DNA of 64,000 bases from Strigamia acuminata. Its lineage: Eukaryota > Arthropoda > Chilopoda > Geophilomorpha > Linotaeniidae. Position 1 is the stretch's first letter. Each line of letters starts with the position of its first letter. The notes under the pieces were generated by a model. It ran no database searches, had not been told where the DNA came from, and saw only the letters and a list, made by a program, of their open reading frames with translations. Made by a program: the position numbers and the translations under genes. The DNA lies in assembly GCA_949358305.1 (NCBI GenBank), contig OX442315.1, forward strand, positions 3,658,001-3,722,000, read 5' to 3'. Shown here in pieces: positions 58,401 through 64,000 of the stretch.

Positions 58401-61400
58401 TTAAAAAGTGGTAAAGCTGGAAAAGCACTACTTATATCGTCAGCGCAGACAACCCTGGTGATAACACGGCCGTTACAGACAACAGGTGCATTCAAAGTTA
58501 AAATCCAAATTTGACTTATCATAATTTGAATTATCAATAATTCAAACATGAATTTGTGCTTAAAAATGTCAGCAATTACTAATCTTGTCCGACATGAACA
58601 TATTATTTTCATGAAGCGCTGTGATTGGTTGAGAGATGCATTGAGATACAACGATGAAAAAACTCGGTTCAGTCTCATGTTGCTAAAAACGAATAAGATT
58701 AGGTTTGGTGGGAATAAAGAAAAAAGAAGATAAAACTTCGAAGACATCATTTTGAAAAAACCTGCGTCAAGGAAACGAACTGACATCAATAGATTTCAAC
58801 TAATCACAGCGCGTCATTAAAATAAAACGTTCTTGCCAGATATGAATGTAGATATGAATGTTTTTAGTTTAATTTAGAAGCGCATAGAAAACTGAAGAGC
58901 ACCTTGGTTGACACATGTTTTGTAGCGCCAACTGACGCCTACGGTCGATATTAGACTTTGACCGATATCGATATTTTGCAGTATCGCCGATCCCGATAAC
59001 CGGCAACCGAATATCGGCCGATACCAATACCTGCGCCAATATTAAAATTAAAATGTTCAACCCCCCCCCCCACCCCCCAAAATAAAAAAAGAAAATTAAA
59101 ATTTTAAAATATTAATTTATTTTATGTTTTAGAAACGTTTTTGAAACAGTATATAATATACTGCTTCAAAAGCGTTTCTAAAACATATCGTTTTAGTTAT
59201 AAACGTGGCAATATCGGTATCGGCCACGCAAAAAAATATCGGATCCGATATCGGTGAATACCAAAATATCAGCCGATAGCCGATACCGGCATTGGTCAAA
59301 GTCCAGTCGTTATATGCAAATAAAATTGCACACGGGCACTTCCGTTTTTACATCAACCACGCATGTCGACTCAACCCTTTCGCTCCTACACAAAATAACA
59401 GATTCTCATCACAACTAAGCGTGCCCTTCTATTCCCAGAAATGCAGAAATGAATTTAAATCTCAATCGTTAGTGTTTCCGATGTTTTCGTTAATGCTCGC
59501 ATAGTTTACTGGCCTTGTGCATCTACATATAACTCAAGTTAGTCTGGATCCGCCACCGCTTAGAGGATAGAAGAAAATCGATAAAAAGAGGGCACCTGTT
59601 GTTCGCGGCACCATCATCGATCGATTTGACGGATTGAAAAGAGAGCGGTTGCCTCAAGAGAGAGTACACACAGGATTGAGGAGTAAAGAGATTGGAACAA
59701 GGGGTTTCTTATTCTTTCTTCGACTCATTTCATTTCTTTACCTGTTCGGTGGGAGAAAGGGGCGGAGACTTAATCGGCACTCGATTTTGTTGCGTTTGTT
59801 TTTTGCGATAACAAATTGAGCAAGCAACTCCTCCGGGATAATCCTGCGTTAAACGGCGAGGAAATTACGTTAGTCGCGGATCAATTCGTTTGGCGCGCAA
59901 ACTCACCTCGGATGTGTAACAGCCGCAGTCGTCGCACACGTACCGTTGACACTCGCAGCAGATTTTAAACACGTCCTTGTGGCGTAAACGCTTCAGACAA
60001 ATGCGGCACGGCTTCCCCCGGTTGCCTTTTCGGTCCTGCTCCCTGTAAATCGACTCGAGGTTAATTTCTGTCCGCCATTTTTGTTTGTCTATGTCACCAG
60101 AGGGGGATAAAACTAATTCGAGTGCGAGACTTGTCGTGACTCGTGATTTGATGAAATATTTGACATTTTTCAAATTTTCTTTTTCTTTTTTTTTTTCTTA
60201 CATTTTATTTATATAAATTTTATGAAAATCGATTAAAAAAAATTCAAAGCGAAAAGCAACGTTATCCAACACAAAACTCAGATTGATTAGAATTACTTAT
60301 TAATCAGTTAATTAATTAAAACTCGTGTAATTCCTTCATTTGCCAAGCCCCACCTAGCATCTGCACCTGAAACCGATCCGCTGTGCTCCAGTTTCCATTT
60401 CATACTAAACCAATTATAGAAATGATTTGCTGCCATTTTCTTTGGCAAACATCCACAAATATCAATCAAAATCAACTCCAAACTGAATCAATGTCCTCCA
60501 AAATCGTGAATTAGTAATACATTCATTGAATTACCACCAAAAAATAGAAATAGATTTATATTTTCCACTTGACCTACCGTGCTTATCGATTAACTAATGC
60601 AAACTGATACCAAATGACTTTGATTGAAAAACTCTTCTCAATTCATCGATTTCTGTGTCCAGCAACTCGCTTCATATTAACCAAAAACTCAATTTCAAAC
60701 ATCCTTCACAAATAGAAATGCCTGAAAATTAAATTTCATGCTCGCTTTCAGTTGAGCACCATGCAGGCACTAGAAAAACGGCGACCAAACCGTCCCGGCT
60801 TTTCAATTTCAGGCTTTGGGACAGTCAAATCCCAAGTAACAAAATTAAACATCGCGTCTAGATAGCGATATTTAATATCGTATCTGCACAGACGCGTAAC
60901 ATCATTTATTTGTTATTCATACAATTATTATTTTACGTCATAACTTTGTAAAATTTGCAATTTTTTCACTAAAATTTGGGGAAAATATTTATTCATAATT
61001 ACCGGTTACCCTGGGATTAAGAGATCAACAAGTGGGTTGAGGGATACATCAACACCTGGATTATAGGCTCTAGGTCTTGATTTAAGGATCAAAGGAGATG
61101 GAAACAACTAGAGATGCACTGAATATTAAAACGACCGATTACCGGATAGCAAATACCGTTTTAAACTATCCGAGACAGATTAACGAGCTTTTTTCTTCCC
61201 TAGAATTGATATTTGAATTCCATTCATTTAAGACTTGTCAGTATTTGAATTCTACAGTAGCCTTTTCGGCCCATTCTTGTCATCGATCGGCGAATACTCT
61301 CATTTCACCGAACATTCTGTGCATCCCTACCAGGGGGTCCGACATCCAACCGAATCTCTGACATGGGCTTTCGAATGCCGTTCCGAAACCCAAATCTTTA

Positions 61401-62016
61401 TATTTTATAAAAATTTTGACGTTTGTTTATTTTAAACTTTTTTTATTAAAATAATCGTCTAAATCTTTCCGAATCCCGAAAACTTAGAATAATAACAGCA
61501 CTTAATGATATGGCAAATCAGATTCCGATTGCCGTCACCCCTGATCCCATAACATTATTACAACAATAAATAACGTCATTTATTTGTCGATGTTATACAA
61601 CTAATTATTTACCTTTTGTCGTCGGATTGTTCGGCAAACCTCTGTTCGACCATCCTTATGGACATCAGTTCATCCGCCGTCAGTTCCGATGAACGGGTCA
61701 AATCTTTCTTCAAAGGCTTCTCACCACCCCTACCTCAAAAAACAAACTCAAAAAAAATGAATAAATTTGCATAAATTAAAAAAATAAATCAATCTACCAA
61801 TAAAAGACTCCTTAAATTTAGTCATAGTACTCTTCGGCTGCTGCCCCTGCTGCTCACCAGTTGCCCCAAAAGATGTCCCCTCCAACGTCCAAGTGGACAC
61901 CTGAACAAAAACAAAATGTCAGCCCCCACAAACAAAAAAAATAAAAAAATAAATAAAAAACTTGCCTTTCGAACAAATGACATGACATTACTGGGCAGCA
62001 TCTTGAGAGGGGGCAC
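30457..62016 (-). CDS. Rim: RIM, active-zone scaffold (Rab3-interacting, PDZ, two C2 domains)
   Basis: Minus-strand exons, 5' to 3': 61966-62016, 61798-61900, 61613-61733, 59907-60042, 59742-59843, 55756-56972, 49663-49926, 49432-49598, 45694-45922, 45255-45305, 41319-41459, 40882-40978, 38688-38809, 38245-38366, 33677-33772, 33470-33535, 33328-33400, 31140-31494 and 30457-30609. All phases close. From the likely ATG at 62001 this gives about 1,215 residues: Rab-binding helix and C4 zinc finger, RRLSD-repeat linker, PDZ, C2A, serine/arginine linker, C2B. RIM tethers Rab3 vesicles, Munc13 and calcium channels at presynaptic release sites. The 45255 donor (GTGGGA) is weak; an alternative at 45214 (GTGACA) would need one more exon. 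The first intron after the ATG exon uses a GC donor. Confidence 0.88.
30655..31062. mobile_element. piggyBac-type MITE in the RIM C2B intron (408 bp)
   Basis: TTAA on both sides (30651-30654, 31063-31066), with ends CCCGCTTTAAGCGGC and, on the right, GCCACTTACAGCGGG. It contains the hAT MITE at 30818-30932. A related end, TTACCTCGCTTTAAGCGACG, occurs at about 33075. Confidence 0.8.
30818..30932 (-). mobile_element. hAT MITE nested in the piggyBac MITE (115 bp)
   Basis: Terminal repeats CTGGGGTCGGCAACC and, reversed, CAGGGGTCGGCAACC. The 8-base duplication is CGATAGAC / CAATAGAC with one mismatch. Same family as 51990-52134 and, as a fragment, 35109-35208. The interior has a CCTAATCCTAATCCTAATC microsatellite. 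Confidence 0.85.
31529..32005. mobile_element. Tc1/mariner-type MITE (477 bp)
   Basis: TA on both sides, and 29-base terminal repeats starting GAGAGTTTGTGGGATGCATT with one mismatch between the arms. A second internal pair of AAGGGAAAAATGATAA words is inverted. It starts 35 bases upstream of the C2B exon acceptor. Confidence 0.85.
32006..32632. other. RIM intron, no supported gene
   Basis: Two short minus-strand frames (32499-32528 and 32320-32445) could splice into a 51-residue peptide, MYLAFQFNRK plus DTRLGIGKLLMTHGKHHC and so on. No family is recognised and support is weak. Confidence 0.25.
32633..33070. mobile_element. Inverted-repeat element, family A/B copy 1
   Basis: Arms of about 62 bases start TAACTATACTCGAGTTGCAC and, on the reversed right arm, TAACTATACTCGGATTGCAC. 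The interior shares GCAATCGATTGCAATGTCTG and TTCTGGTGTTT words with the element at 44631-45044. No coding capacity. Confidence 0.75.
33071..33327. repeat. RIM intron with a dispersed repeat also at 50060
   Basis: CTCCTCAGCCAGGAGTGACT and the following TGTTCTTGGGTTT at 33230-33290 recur at 50079-50135. This is an interspersed repeat of unknown type. Confidence 0.6.
33328..33772 (-). CDS. Rim: RIM linker exons between C2A and C2B
   Basis: Three exons: 33677-33772 (SEQRRKFSQKVKKFSRSLSL, KRPVSIG), 33470-33535 (MANQAEVVQGDWSRDFLTSP) and 33328-33400 (NWQDPTRQDNLAGDGARMGS). Phases 1-1-1-2 match their neighbours. The basic, serine-rich stretch is typical of the RIM region that binds RIM-BP and kinases, but no PxxP motif was identified. 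Confidence 0.75.
33960..34599. mobile_element. hAT MITE (640 bp)
   Basis: An exact 8-base duplication CTGTAGTG (33952-33959, 34600-34607). Ends CAGGGCTTCTTAAACC and, reversed, CAGGGCTTCATAAACTG. GCGACCCC words flank both interior sides. Non-coding. Confidence 0.9.
34608..36680. other. RIM intron, mostly anonymous with hAT ends
   Basis: At 34742 a hAT-like end reads TAGTGATTCCCAAACTT followed by GCCCCTGTA repeats; no partner end was found. At 35109-35208 lies a truncated copy of the AGGGGTCGGCAACC family. From 35970 to 36370 the sequence is A-rich low complexity. No gene was seen. Confidence 0.5.
36700..36890. repeat. Minisatellite, 20-bp CACTTTTGCATCTAAAATGT
   Basis: About nine units in a RIM intron. 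The TTTTGCAT word is again close to the SARS1 intron repeats. Confidence 0.85.
36891..38244. other. RIM intron, no gene recognised
   Basis: Contains a cluster of TGCATATAT words at 37165-37500. Otherwise anonymous. Confidence 0.4.
38245..41459 (-). CDS. Rim: RIM C2A exons
   Basis: Exons 41319-41459 (GKIQLQIWF, DLVVNVLDARSLRMR, AYVKVRLLP), 40882-40978 (FKTSLAEPSCNPSWNNKEYI), 38688-38809 (LAISVWDFRGKEKGVEFLGE, LINLSRVDL) and 38245-38366 (WFKLREHRTSRSQQN, SRRRSMRR). They join in phase into one complete C2 domain followed by a basic serine-rich linker. In RIM, C2A binds SNAREs and calcium channels without calcium. Confidence 0.88.
38390..38685. repeat. AATA tetranucleotide microsatellite
   Basis: About 70 units of AAAT with ATGT and GAAT variants. 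It abuts the C2A exon donor at 38687, leaving almost no unique sequence between them. Confidence 0.95.
39231..39487. mobile_element. MITE with GGGGCCGGATTAAGG ends
   Basis: Left end GCGGGGCCGGATTAAGG and right end CCTTAATCCGGCCCCG are inverted. The flanks ACCTACTG / GCCTATTT match at only five of eight positions, so a hAT origin is possible and unproven. The interior has ATGCATTTTT words. Confidence 0.6.
39898..40384. mobile_element. piggyBac-type MITE, copy 1 (487 bp)
   Basis: Flanked by TTAA (39894-39897, 40385-40388). The left end CCCTCGG and the interior (AAGGGTAAAATGTAC, GTCGATTGGTTAAAGCGCCA, GCAAAGCCAGCTTAAAAG) match the element at 52859-53940. The right end is mutated (CCTCCGATGA). 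Confidence 0.8.
42288..42462. mobile_element. MITE with GGGGCCGTCCATAAATTAC ends and a G20 run
   Basis: Left GGGGCCGTCCATAAATTACC and right CCGTAATTTATGAACGGCC are inverted. A run of 20 G at 42316-42335 follows the left end. A single related end, GGACCGTCCTTAAATAACGT, is at about 18690. Confidence 0.7.
42463..44630. other. RIM intron, no gene recognised
   Basis: Holds a 20-base minisatellite (ACATGTTATTTTGCCTTTAA, about six units) at 43109-43230. The open frame 43484-43774 has no recognised motif. Confidence 0.4.
44631..45044. mobile_element. Inverted-repeat element, family A/B copy 2
   Basis: The arms share CACATTCAAGAGGAGCCCTG and GAAGCTTGGCTCCCATTGGC as reverse complements, about 58 bases each. 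Interior words GAAATCGATTGCAATGTCTG and TTTCTGGTGTTT match the element at 32633-33070, although the arms themselves differ. An (AAT)n run lies at 44770-44800. Confidence 0.75.
45255..45922 (-). CDS. Rim: RIM PDZ core exon and following short exon
   Basis: Exon 45694-45922 encodes CGLGMRIIGGKTASNG, AETMPGGPAEKIGIEAGDGI and LVDRTFEEVNDIIDQSG: a PDZ domain with GLGM in the carboxylate-binding loop position. The first PDZ strand (RTVILHR) is in the exon upstream. In RIM, PDZ binds ELKS and calcium-channel tails. The next exon, 45255-45305, encodes SPKITFYSSRLRNNSP; its donor is weak. A hAT MITE fills half of the intron between them. Confidence 0.85.
45346..45522. mobile_element. hAT MITE (177 bp) in the PDZ intron
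   Basis: An exact 8-base duplication GATACGAG (45338-45345, 45523-45530). Ends CAGGGCCATCTTTAC and, reversed, CAGGCCCACCTTTAC. The interior is C-rich with repeated GCCCGGCGCCC words. It lies 40 bases upstream of the next exon acceptor. Confidence 0.9.
45923..46989. other. RIM intron, no gene recognised
   Basis: Anonymous AT-rich sequence without a supported feature. Confidence 0.4.
46990..49075. mobile_element. Inverted-repeat element carrying a nested Tc1-type transposon
   Basis: The left end GCATTCAAAAAGTGGCGTTT and right end ACACGACTTTTTGAATG are inverted, each followed inward by AAACACTT-rich sequence. Without the nested 47251-48589 element it is about 745 bases. Related right ends occur at 55150-55195 and 57750-57790 (ACACGACTTTTTCAATG, ACACAACTTTTTGAATA). 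Confidence 0.65.
47251..48589 (+). mobile_element. Tc1/mariner (Tc3-like) transposon with about 310-330-bp terminal repeats
   Basis: TA on both sides. Arms 47251-47559 and 48256-48589 are reverse complements; a 25-base indel accounts for the length difference. The transposase is broken. Visible pieces are a helix-turn-helix (SLSVIASRLNREKSTISQYI), a second recognition helix (LRRIFHLAVNKNQSARKIAN), then KPFLKKKHKEDRLNWVKKYQ, KIIFCDEKSS with the first catalytic Asp, and FQQHNAPVQK where FQQDNAPVH is expected, so the second catalytic Asp has become His. At least four frame changes or stops are present, and the third catalytic residue region is missing. The 5' coding end lies inside the left repeat. 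Confidence 0.85.
49432..49926 (-). CDS. Rim: RIM exons upstream of PDZ
   Basis: Exon 49663-49926 encodes RSIHKPTPTILIHNSDVGGP, MARRMSRGDPRNVYSD and EEIDMEIMEL. Exon 49432-49598 encodes LDALRAKAPAGVYDIPRQSG and ends in QIRTVILHRG, the first PDZ strand. Phases are 2-in/2-out and 2-in/1-out, matching their neighbours. Confidence 0.82.
49927..51989. other. RIM intron with a TCGCTAAAAT-rich element and a hairpin
   Basis: 50060-50135 repeats the 33230 dispersed repeat. 50240-50660 is filled with TCGCTAAAATG words in both orientations and contains C- and G-runs, probably a degenerate MITE. A strong hairpin lies at 50257-50325. From 50700 onward nothing is recognised. Confidence 0.5.
51990..52134 (+). 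mobile_element. hAT MITE (145 bp), AGGGGTCGGCAACC family
   Basis: An exact 8-base duplication GTATAAAC (51982-51989, 52135-52142). The ends AAGGGGTCGGCAACC and, reversed, CAGGGGTCGGCAACC differ only at the first base. Internal words AGAGCCAAAAGTTACAATTT and GACATCGAAAGAGCCGC are shared with the copies at 30818 and 35109. Confidence 0.92.
52859..53940. mobile_element. piggyBac-type non-autonomous element, copy 2 (1,082 bp)
   Basis: TTAA at 52855-52858 and 53941-53944. The ends CCCTCGGTGGCAGAAGG and, reversed, CCCTCGGTGGCATAAAGG match for 17 of 18 positions allowing one gap. No transposase frame is evident inside. Shares its left 230 bases with 39898-40384. Confidence 0.88.
53945..55755. other. 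RIM intron, no gene recognised
   Basis: AT-rich. 55090-55200 carries AACACAAACACCGAAAACAC and the ACACGAC end, a partial copy of the element at 46990. Nothing else is supported. Confidence 0.45.
55756..56972 (-). CDS. Rim: RIM central exon with RRLSD repeats (405 codons)
   Basis: One long exon encodes a disordered, highly charged linker between the zinc finger and PDZ. It has at least six motifs of the form R-R-x-S-[DE]-x-G (RRLSDTGP twice, RRLSDAGA, RRMSEAGW, RRLSEGLA, RRSSDVGP) at 17-30 residue intervals with degenerate ones between. RRxS is a consensus for basophilic kinases such as PKA, and a phosphoserine there could bind 14-3-3. The exon ends with a poly-proline segment (GPPPIPPRR) that fits an SH3 ligand, then leads into the upstream PDZ exons in phase. 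Confidence 0.85.
56973..59741. other. RIM intron with MITE-derived sequence
   Basis: 57715-57795 is an end of the 46990 family. 57905-58312 is packed with GAACTAGTTC palindromes starting CAGTGTTGTATCTCGTTC; its right end was not defined. The hAT MITE at 58952-59305 is listed separately. No gene was seen. Confidence 0.5.
58952..59305. mobile_element. hAT-type palindromic MITE with TATCGGCCGATA repeats (354 bp)
   Basis: Flanks GTCGATAT (58944-58951) and GTCGTTAT (59306-59313) match at seven of eight bases. Ends TAGACTTTGACC and, reversed, TGGACTTTGACC. The interior has many ATATCGGC words and a central palindrome around 59130-59190 (TTAGAAACGTTTTTGAAAC against GCTTCAAAAGCGTTTCTAA). Confidence 0.82.
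59742..62016 (-). CDS. Rim: RIM N-terminal exons: Rab-binding region and zinc finger
   Basis: Exon 61966-62016 holds the likely start (ATG at 62001, MLPSNVMSFVRK) and a GCAAGT donor, a GC-AG intron. Exon 61798-61900 encodes STWTLEGTSFGATGEQQ. Exon 61613-61733 encodes SSELTADELMSIRMVEQRF, the helix that in RIM binds Rab3. Exons 59907-60042 and 59742-59843 encode a C4C4 zinc finger: CRIC, CCEC, CDDCGC and CSIC. All phases close (0, 1, 2, 0, 0). Confidence 0.82.
60043..61612. other. RIM intron, no gene recognised
   Basis: Contains an imperfect hairpin at 60855-60898 (CGCGTCT...AGACGCG around GCGATATTTAATATCG). AAYRTCATTTATTTGT words occur at about 60899 and 61573. Otherwise anonymous. Confidence 0.4.
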
Positions 62017-62567
62017 CTGCAACAGGAGAAAAATAAGCCACGGCGCATGCGCGCGCTGCAGTCGCACAATCAATTCGAGCAGACTTAGCAGAGCCCCGTT
62101 TCCCCCATTTTCCACCCGGGTCCCCCCACGCAAAAACCCGGCACGAATACAAACCTCGCGAAACCACTGATGTAACCCGGATGTATGGCGCCGGACCCGA
62201 CCAACGCGCGTTACCATGCCAACATGGATGCTGTCGGTTGCCAAGCAACCCCAAACTGGGCTTTTGTCGCTGCAATTTTAATGAAGCCGGAGACCCACAT
62301 TGCGAATGTAAACAAGGTCAGATCGGCCAAAGGCGCATGCGCAGTCGGCCCGACATTAACTCTGATCGACACTCGACAAGCCCTGGCCTTTTATCATTAT
62401 GTAAACAATGCGGTTGATCAATAATGGCCATCTCCATCCGCAACAAGTCGGATCGCTTTGTCCCGTGTCCGCGGCTCCGGGTTTTAGTTGTACCCGGCCA
62501 AACACACGCTTCGGTCGCGCACAATGGCGGTTTGTTCGACCCCCTCGTGTTTTTGATGACCACTTAC

Positions 62568-62680
62568 CTGTCCGAGGTCCTCCTCCCGACCACCTGTTGG
62601 GTTCCACGAGCGGCTGATGCTGGCGGGCAAATGGCAAGCGGCGCGCATGCGCACTCGGCGGGCAACATGGACGAATCAAT
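62568..62680 (-). other. Candidate 5' untranslated exon of RIM
   Basis: The GC-rich stretch ends in a consensus donor GGACAG|GTAAGT at 62568/62567. Its reading frames do not match the phase of the next exon, so it would be non-coding or use a later start. The 5' boundary is a guess. Confidence 0.35.
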
Positions 62681-62800
62681 AAAAATGGAGTTAAAGAGTT
62701 ATTGTTGTAAAAAAAATGCGATATTGTTCGATTTGATTACGATTTCATTTATTTATTTATTTATTTTTTTTTTAAATATAAAAATATATTTTTTTATTTA

Positions 62801-62806
62801 TTTATT
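62801..62806 (-). terminator. Polyadenylation signal of the unknown upstream gene
   Basis: AATAAA on the minus strand 19 bases after the stop at 62825. Confidence 0.6.
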
Positions 62807-62824
62807 TGCGGTATCGTCCTCGAT

Positions 62825-63114
62825 TTAGTTGTAGTTTTCTGCCGAGTCCTCGCGCAGAGCGGATGTGACGTACGTGCGGTTCCGGTTGTTTTTTCGTTTT
62901 CTGCAATTTTCGAGAATTTAATTTTTTGACGTTTGAAATGGTGAAATTAAATTTTTTCGTTAAACAAAATGTCGGGAAATTGTGTTTTTTGTTCGTTTCC
63001 GGTCTTACCTTTTGGATTTTGAAGGAAACTTCGCGATGGCAGAGCGCGGTGTGTCCTGTGGTGGTCGCCGGTTGTGTTTGCTCGTCCCGCGATAAGCGCT
63101 CGCCCAAACTTTGC
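62825..63114 (-). CDS. Last two exons of an unrecognised gene that extends beyond the right side
   Basis: Minus-strand exons 63009-63114 (TATTTACAG acceptor, GTAAGA donor) and 62825-62900 (TTGCAG acceptor) join in phase 2. They encode KVWASAYRGTSKHNRRPPQD, then AIAKFPSKSKRKRKNNRNRT and the C-terminus YVTSALREDSAENYN. The basic patch could be a nuclear localisation signal. The frame 62802-63107 is an alternative reading of the first exon (GERLSRDEQTQPATTTGHTA) but joins the second exon less well. I do not recognise the family. More upstream exons must lie beyond or within the repeats at 63200-64000. Confidence 0.5.
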
Positions 63115-63299
63115 CTGTAAATACGAAAGGTTTATTTGTTTGGTTTGCGGATAGAAATGTCGAGAGATGGCGCTTTGCGATGGAAGATATTCGAATAGGA
63201 AGTGTCATCTTCTCGTAACAAATATCGTGGGAAATATCGCGAGATCTGTTGTCAAATGTCACTGGATTTGCGGGAAAAATTTCTTACAAGATTTCGTCA

Positions 63300-64000
63300 G
63301 TTTTTTCGTAATTTTTTTTTTGCAAATCTCGCAAAATCTCGCGAAGTATTCCAGCAAATCTTGCAAAATCTCGCAAAATTCTGCAAATCTCTAAAATTTT
63401 AAAGTAAATCTCTGCAATTCTCTAAAATTTTACGGTAAATCTCGCAAAATCTCTGCAATTCCCGTGCAAATCTTGAAAAATATCACAAAATGTGCCCCTT
63501 TCGCTGCAAATCTCCAAAATTAAATCTCTAAAATTTTACTGTAAAATTCTGCAAATCTCTAAAATTTTACTGTAAAATTCTGCAAATCTCTAAAATTTTA
63601 CTGTAAAATTCTGCAAATCTCTAAAATTTTACTGTAAAATTCTGCAAATCTCTAAAATTTTACTGTAAAATTCTGCAAATCTCTAAAATTTTACTATAAA
63701 TCTCTGCATACCTCTAAAATTTTAGAGTAAATCTCTGCAATTCTCAAATTTTACTGTAAATCTCGCAAAATCTCTAAAATTTTAGTTTAATTCTCATAAA
63801 AAACATCTAAAATTTTCACTTTAAATTTCACTGTAAATCCCGCAAAATCTCTAAAATTTTAGATTAAATCTCTGCAATTCTCGAAAATTTTACGGTAAAT
63901 CTCGCAAAATCTCTAAAATTTTAGTTTAAATTCCGCAAAATCTCTAAAATTTTACAGTAAATCCCGCAAAATCTCTAACATTTTAGAGTAAATCTCTTCA
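63300..64000. repeat. AATCTCTAAAATTTTA satellite running off the right edge
   Basis: The clearest block (63535-63700) has five or six units of 31 bases, CTGTAAAATTCTGCAAATCT followed by CTAAAATTTTA. The sides are degenerate (CTCGCAAAATCTC). It continues to the end of the window. Confidence 0.9.

Noticed and set aside
61822-62275. Frames of 95-140 codons over the RIM first exon
   Set aside because: They run through exon and intron without regard to splice sites; only the 51-base exon joins in phase.

Overview
The window is AT-rich animal nuclear DNA, most likely from an invertebrate. The coding regions are split by GT-AG introns, the single-copy genes are animal genes (cytosolic seryl-tRNA synthetase, the mitochondrial RNase P subunit TRMT10C, the synaptic protein RIM), and most of the rest is transposon sequence, MITEs and minisatellites. 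No bacterial operon, CRISPR array, rRNA or tRNA gene was seen. I cannot name the species.

Layout, left to right. (1) 1-4381: a three-exon Aurora-kinase-like gene on the minus strand that stops after the N-lobe; an antisense LTR remnant; a perfect 44-bp inverted repeat; a Tc1-type transposase fragment; and an exact 807-bp tandem duplication that ends inside an LRR (F-box/LRR-like) gene piece. (2) 4382-16722: a 12.3-kb Ty3/Gypsy LTR retrotransposon with two 952-bp LTRs, a tRNA-Pro-like primer binding site, a large gag, a -1 frameshift signal (A AAA AAC plus a stem-loop) into pol, one probable single-base break in pol, and a third ORF after pol that needs an intron removed. That ORF sits where env would be but does not look like env. 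(3) 16723-23238: flank of the insertion, a possible small secreted-protein gene, an ATAAAAATTT satellite, a decayed copy of the last two SARS1 exons, a non-LTR reverse transcriptase remnant between inverted repeats, and a hAT-type MITE. (4) 23239-29544: SARS1 (minus, seven exons, about 499 aa, introns full of minisatellites) and TRMT10C (plus, four exons, about 336 aa). They are divergent, with about 312 bp between the start codons, so a shared bidirectional promoter is likely. (5) 30457-62016: a RIM gene on the minus strand spanning about 31.5 kb. Nineteen exons join in phase to give the Rab-binding/zinc-finger region, a repeat-rich RRLSD linker, PDZ, C2A and C2B. Its introns hold several hAT, piggyBac and Tc1/mariner elements, several with clear target duplications, some nested. 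(6) 62801-64000: the last two exons of an unrecognised minus-strand gene and a 31-bp satellite.

How the parts relate: SARS1 and TRMT10C both serve translation (tRNA charging; mitochondrial tRNA processing and methylation) and share one promoter gap. TRMT10C and RIM converge tail to tail. The Gypsy insertion and the 807-bp duplication both hit the same LRR gene remnant. Exon coordinates come from reading splice sites and checking codon phase by hand; no alignment program was used.
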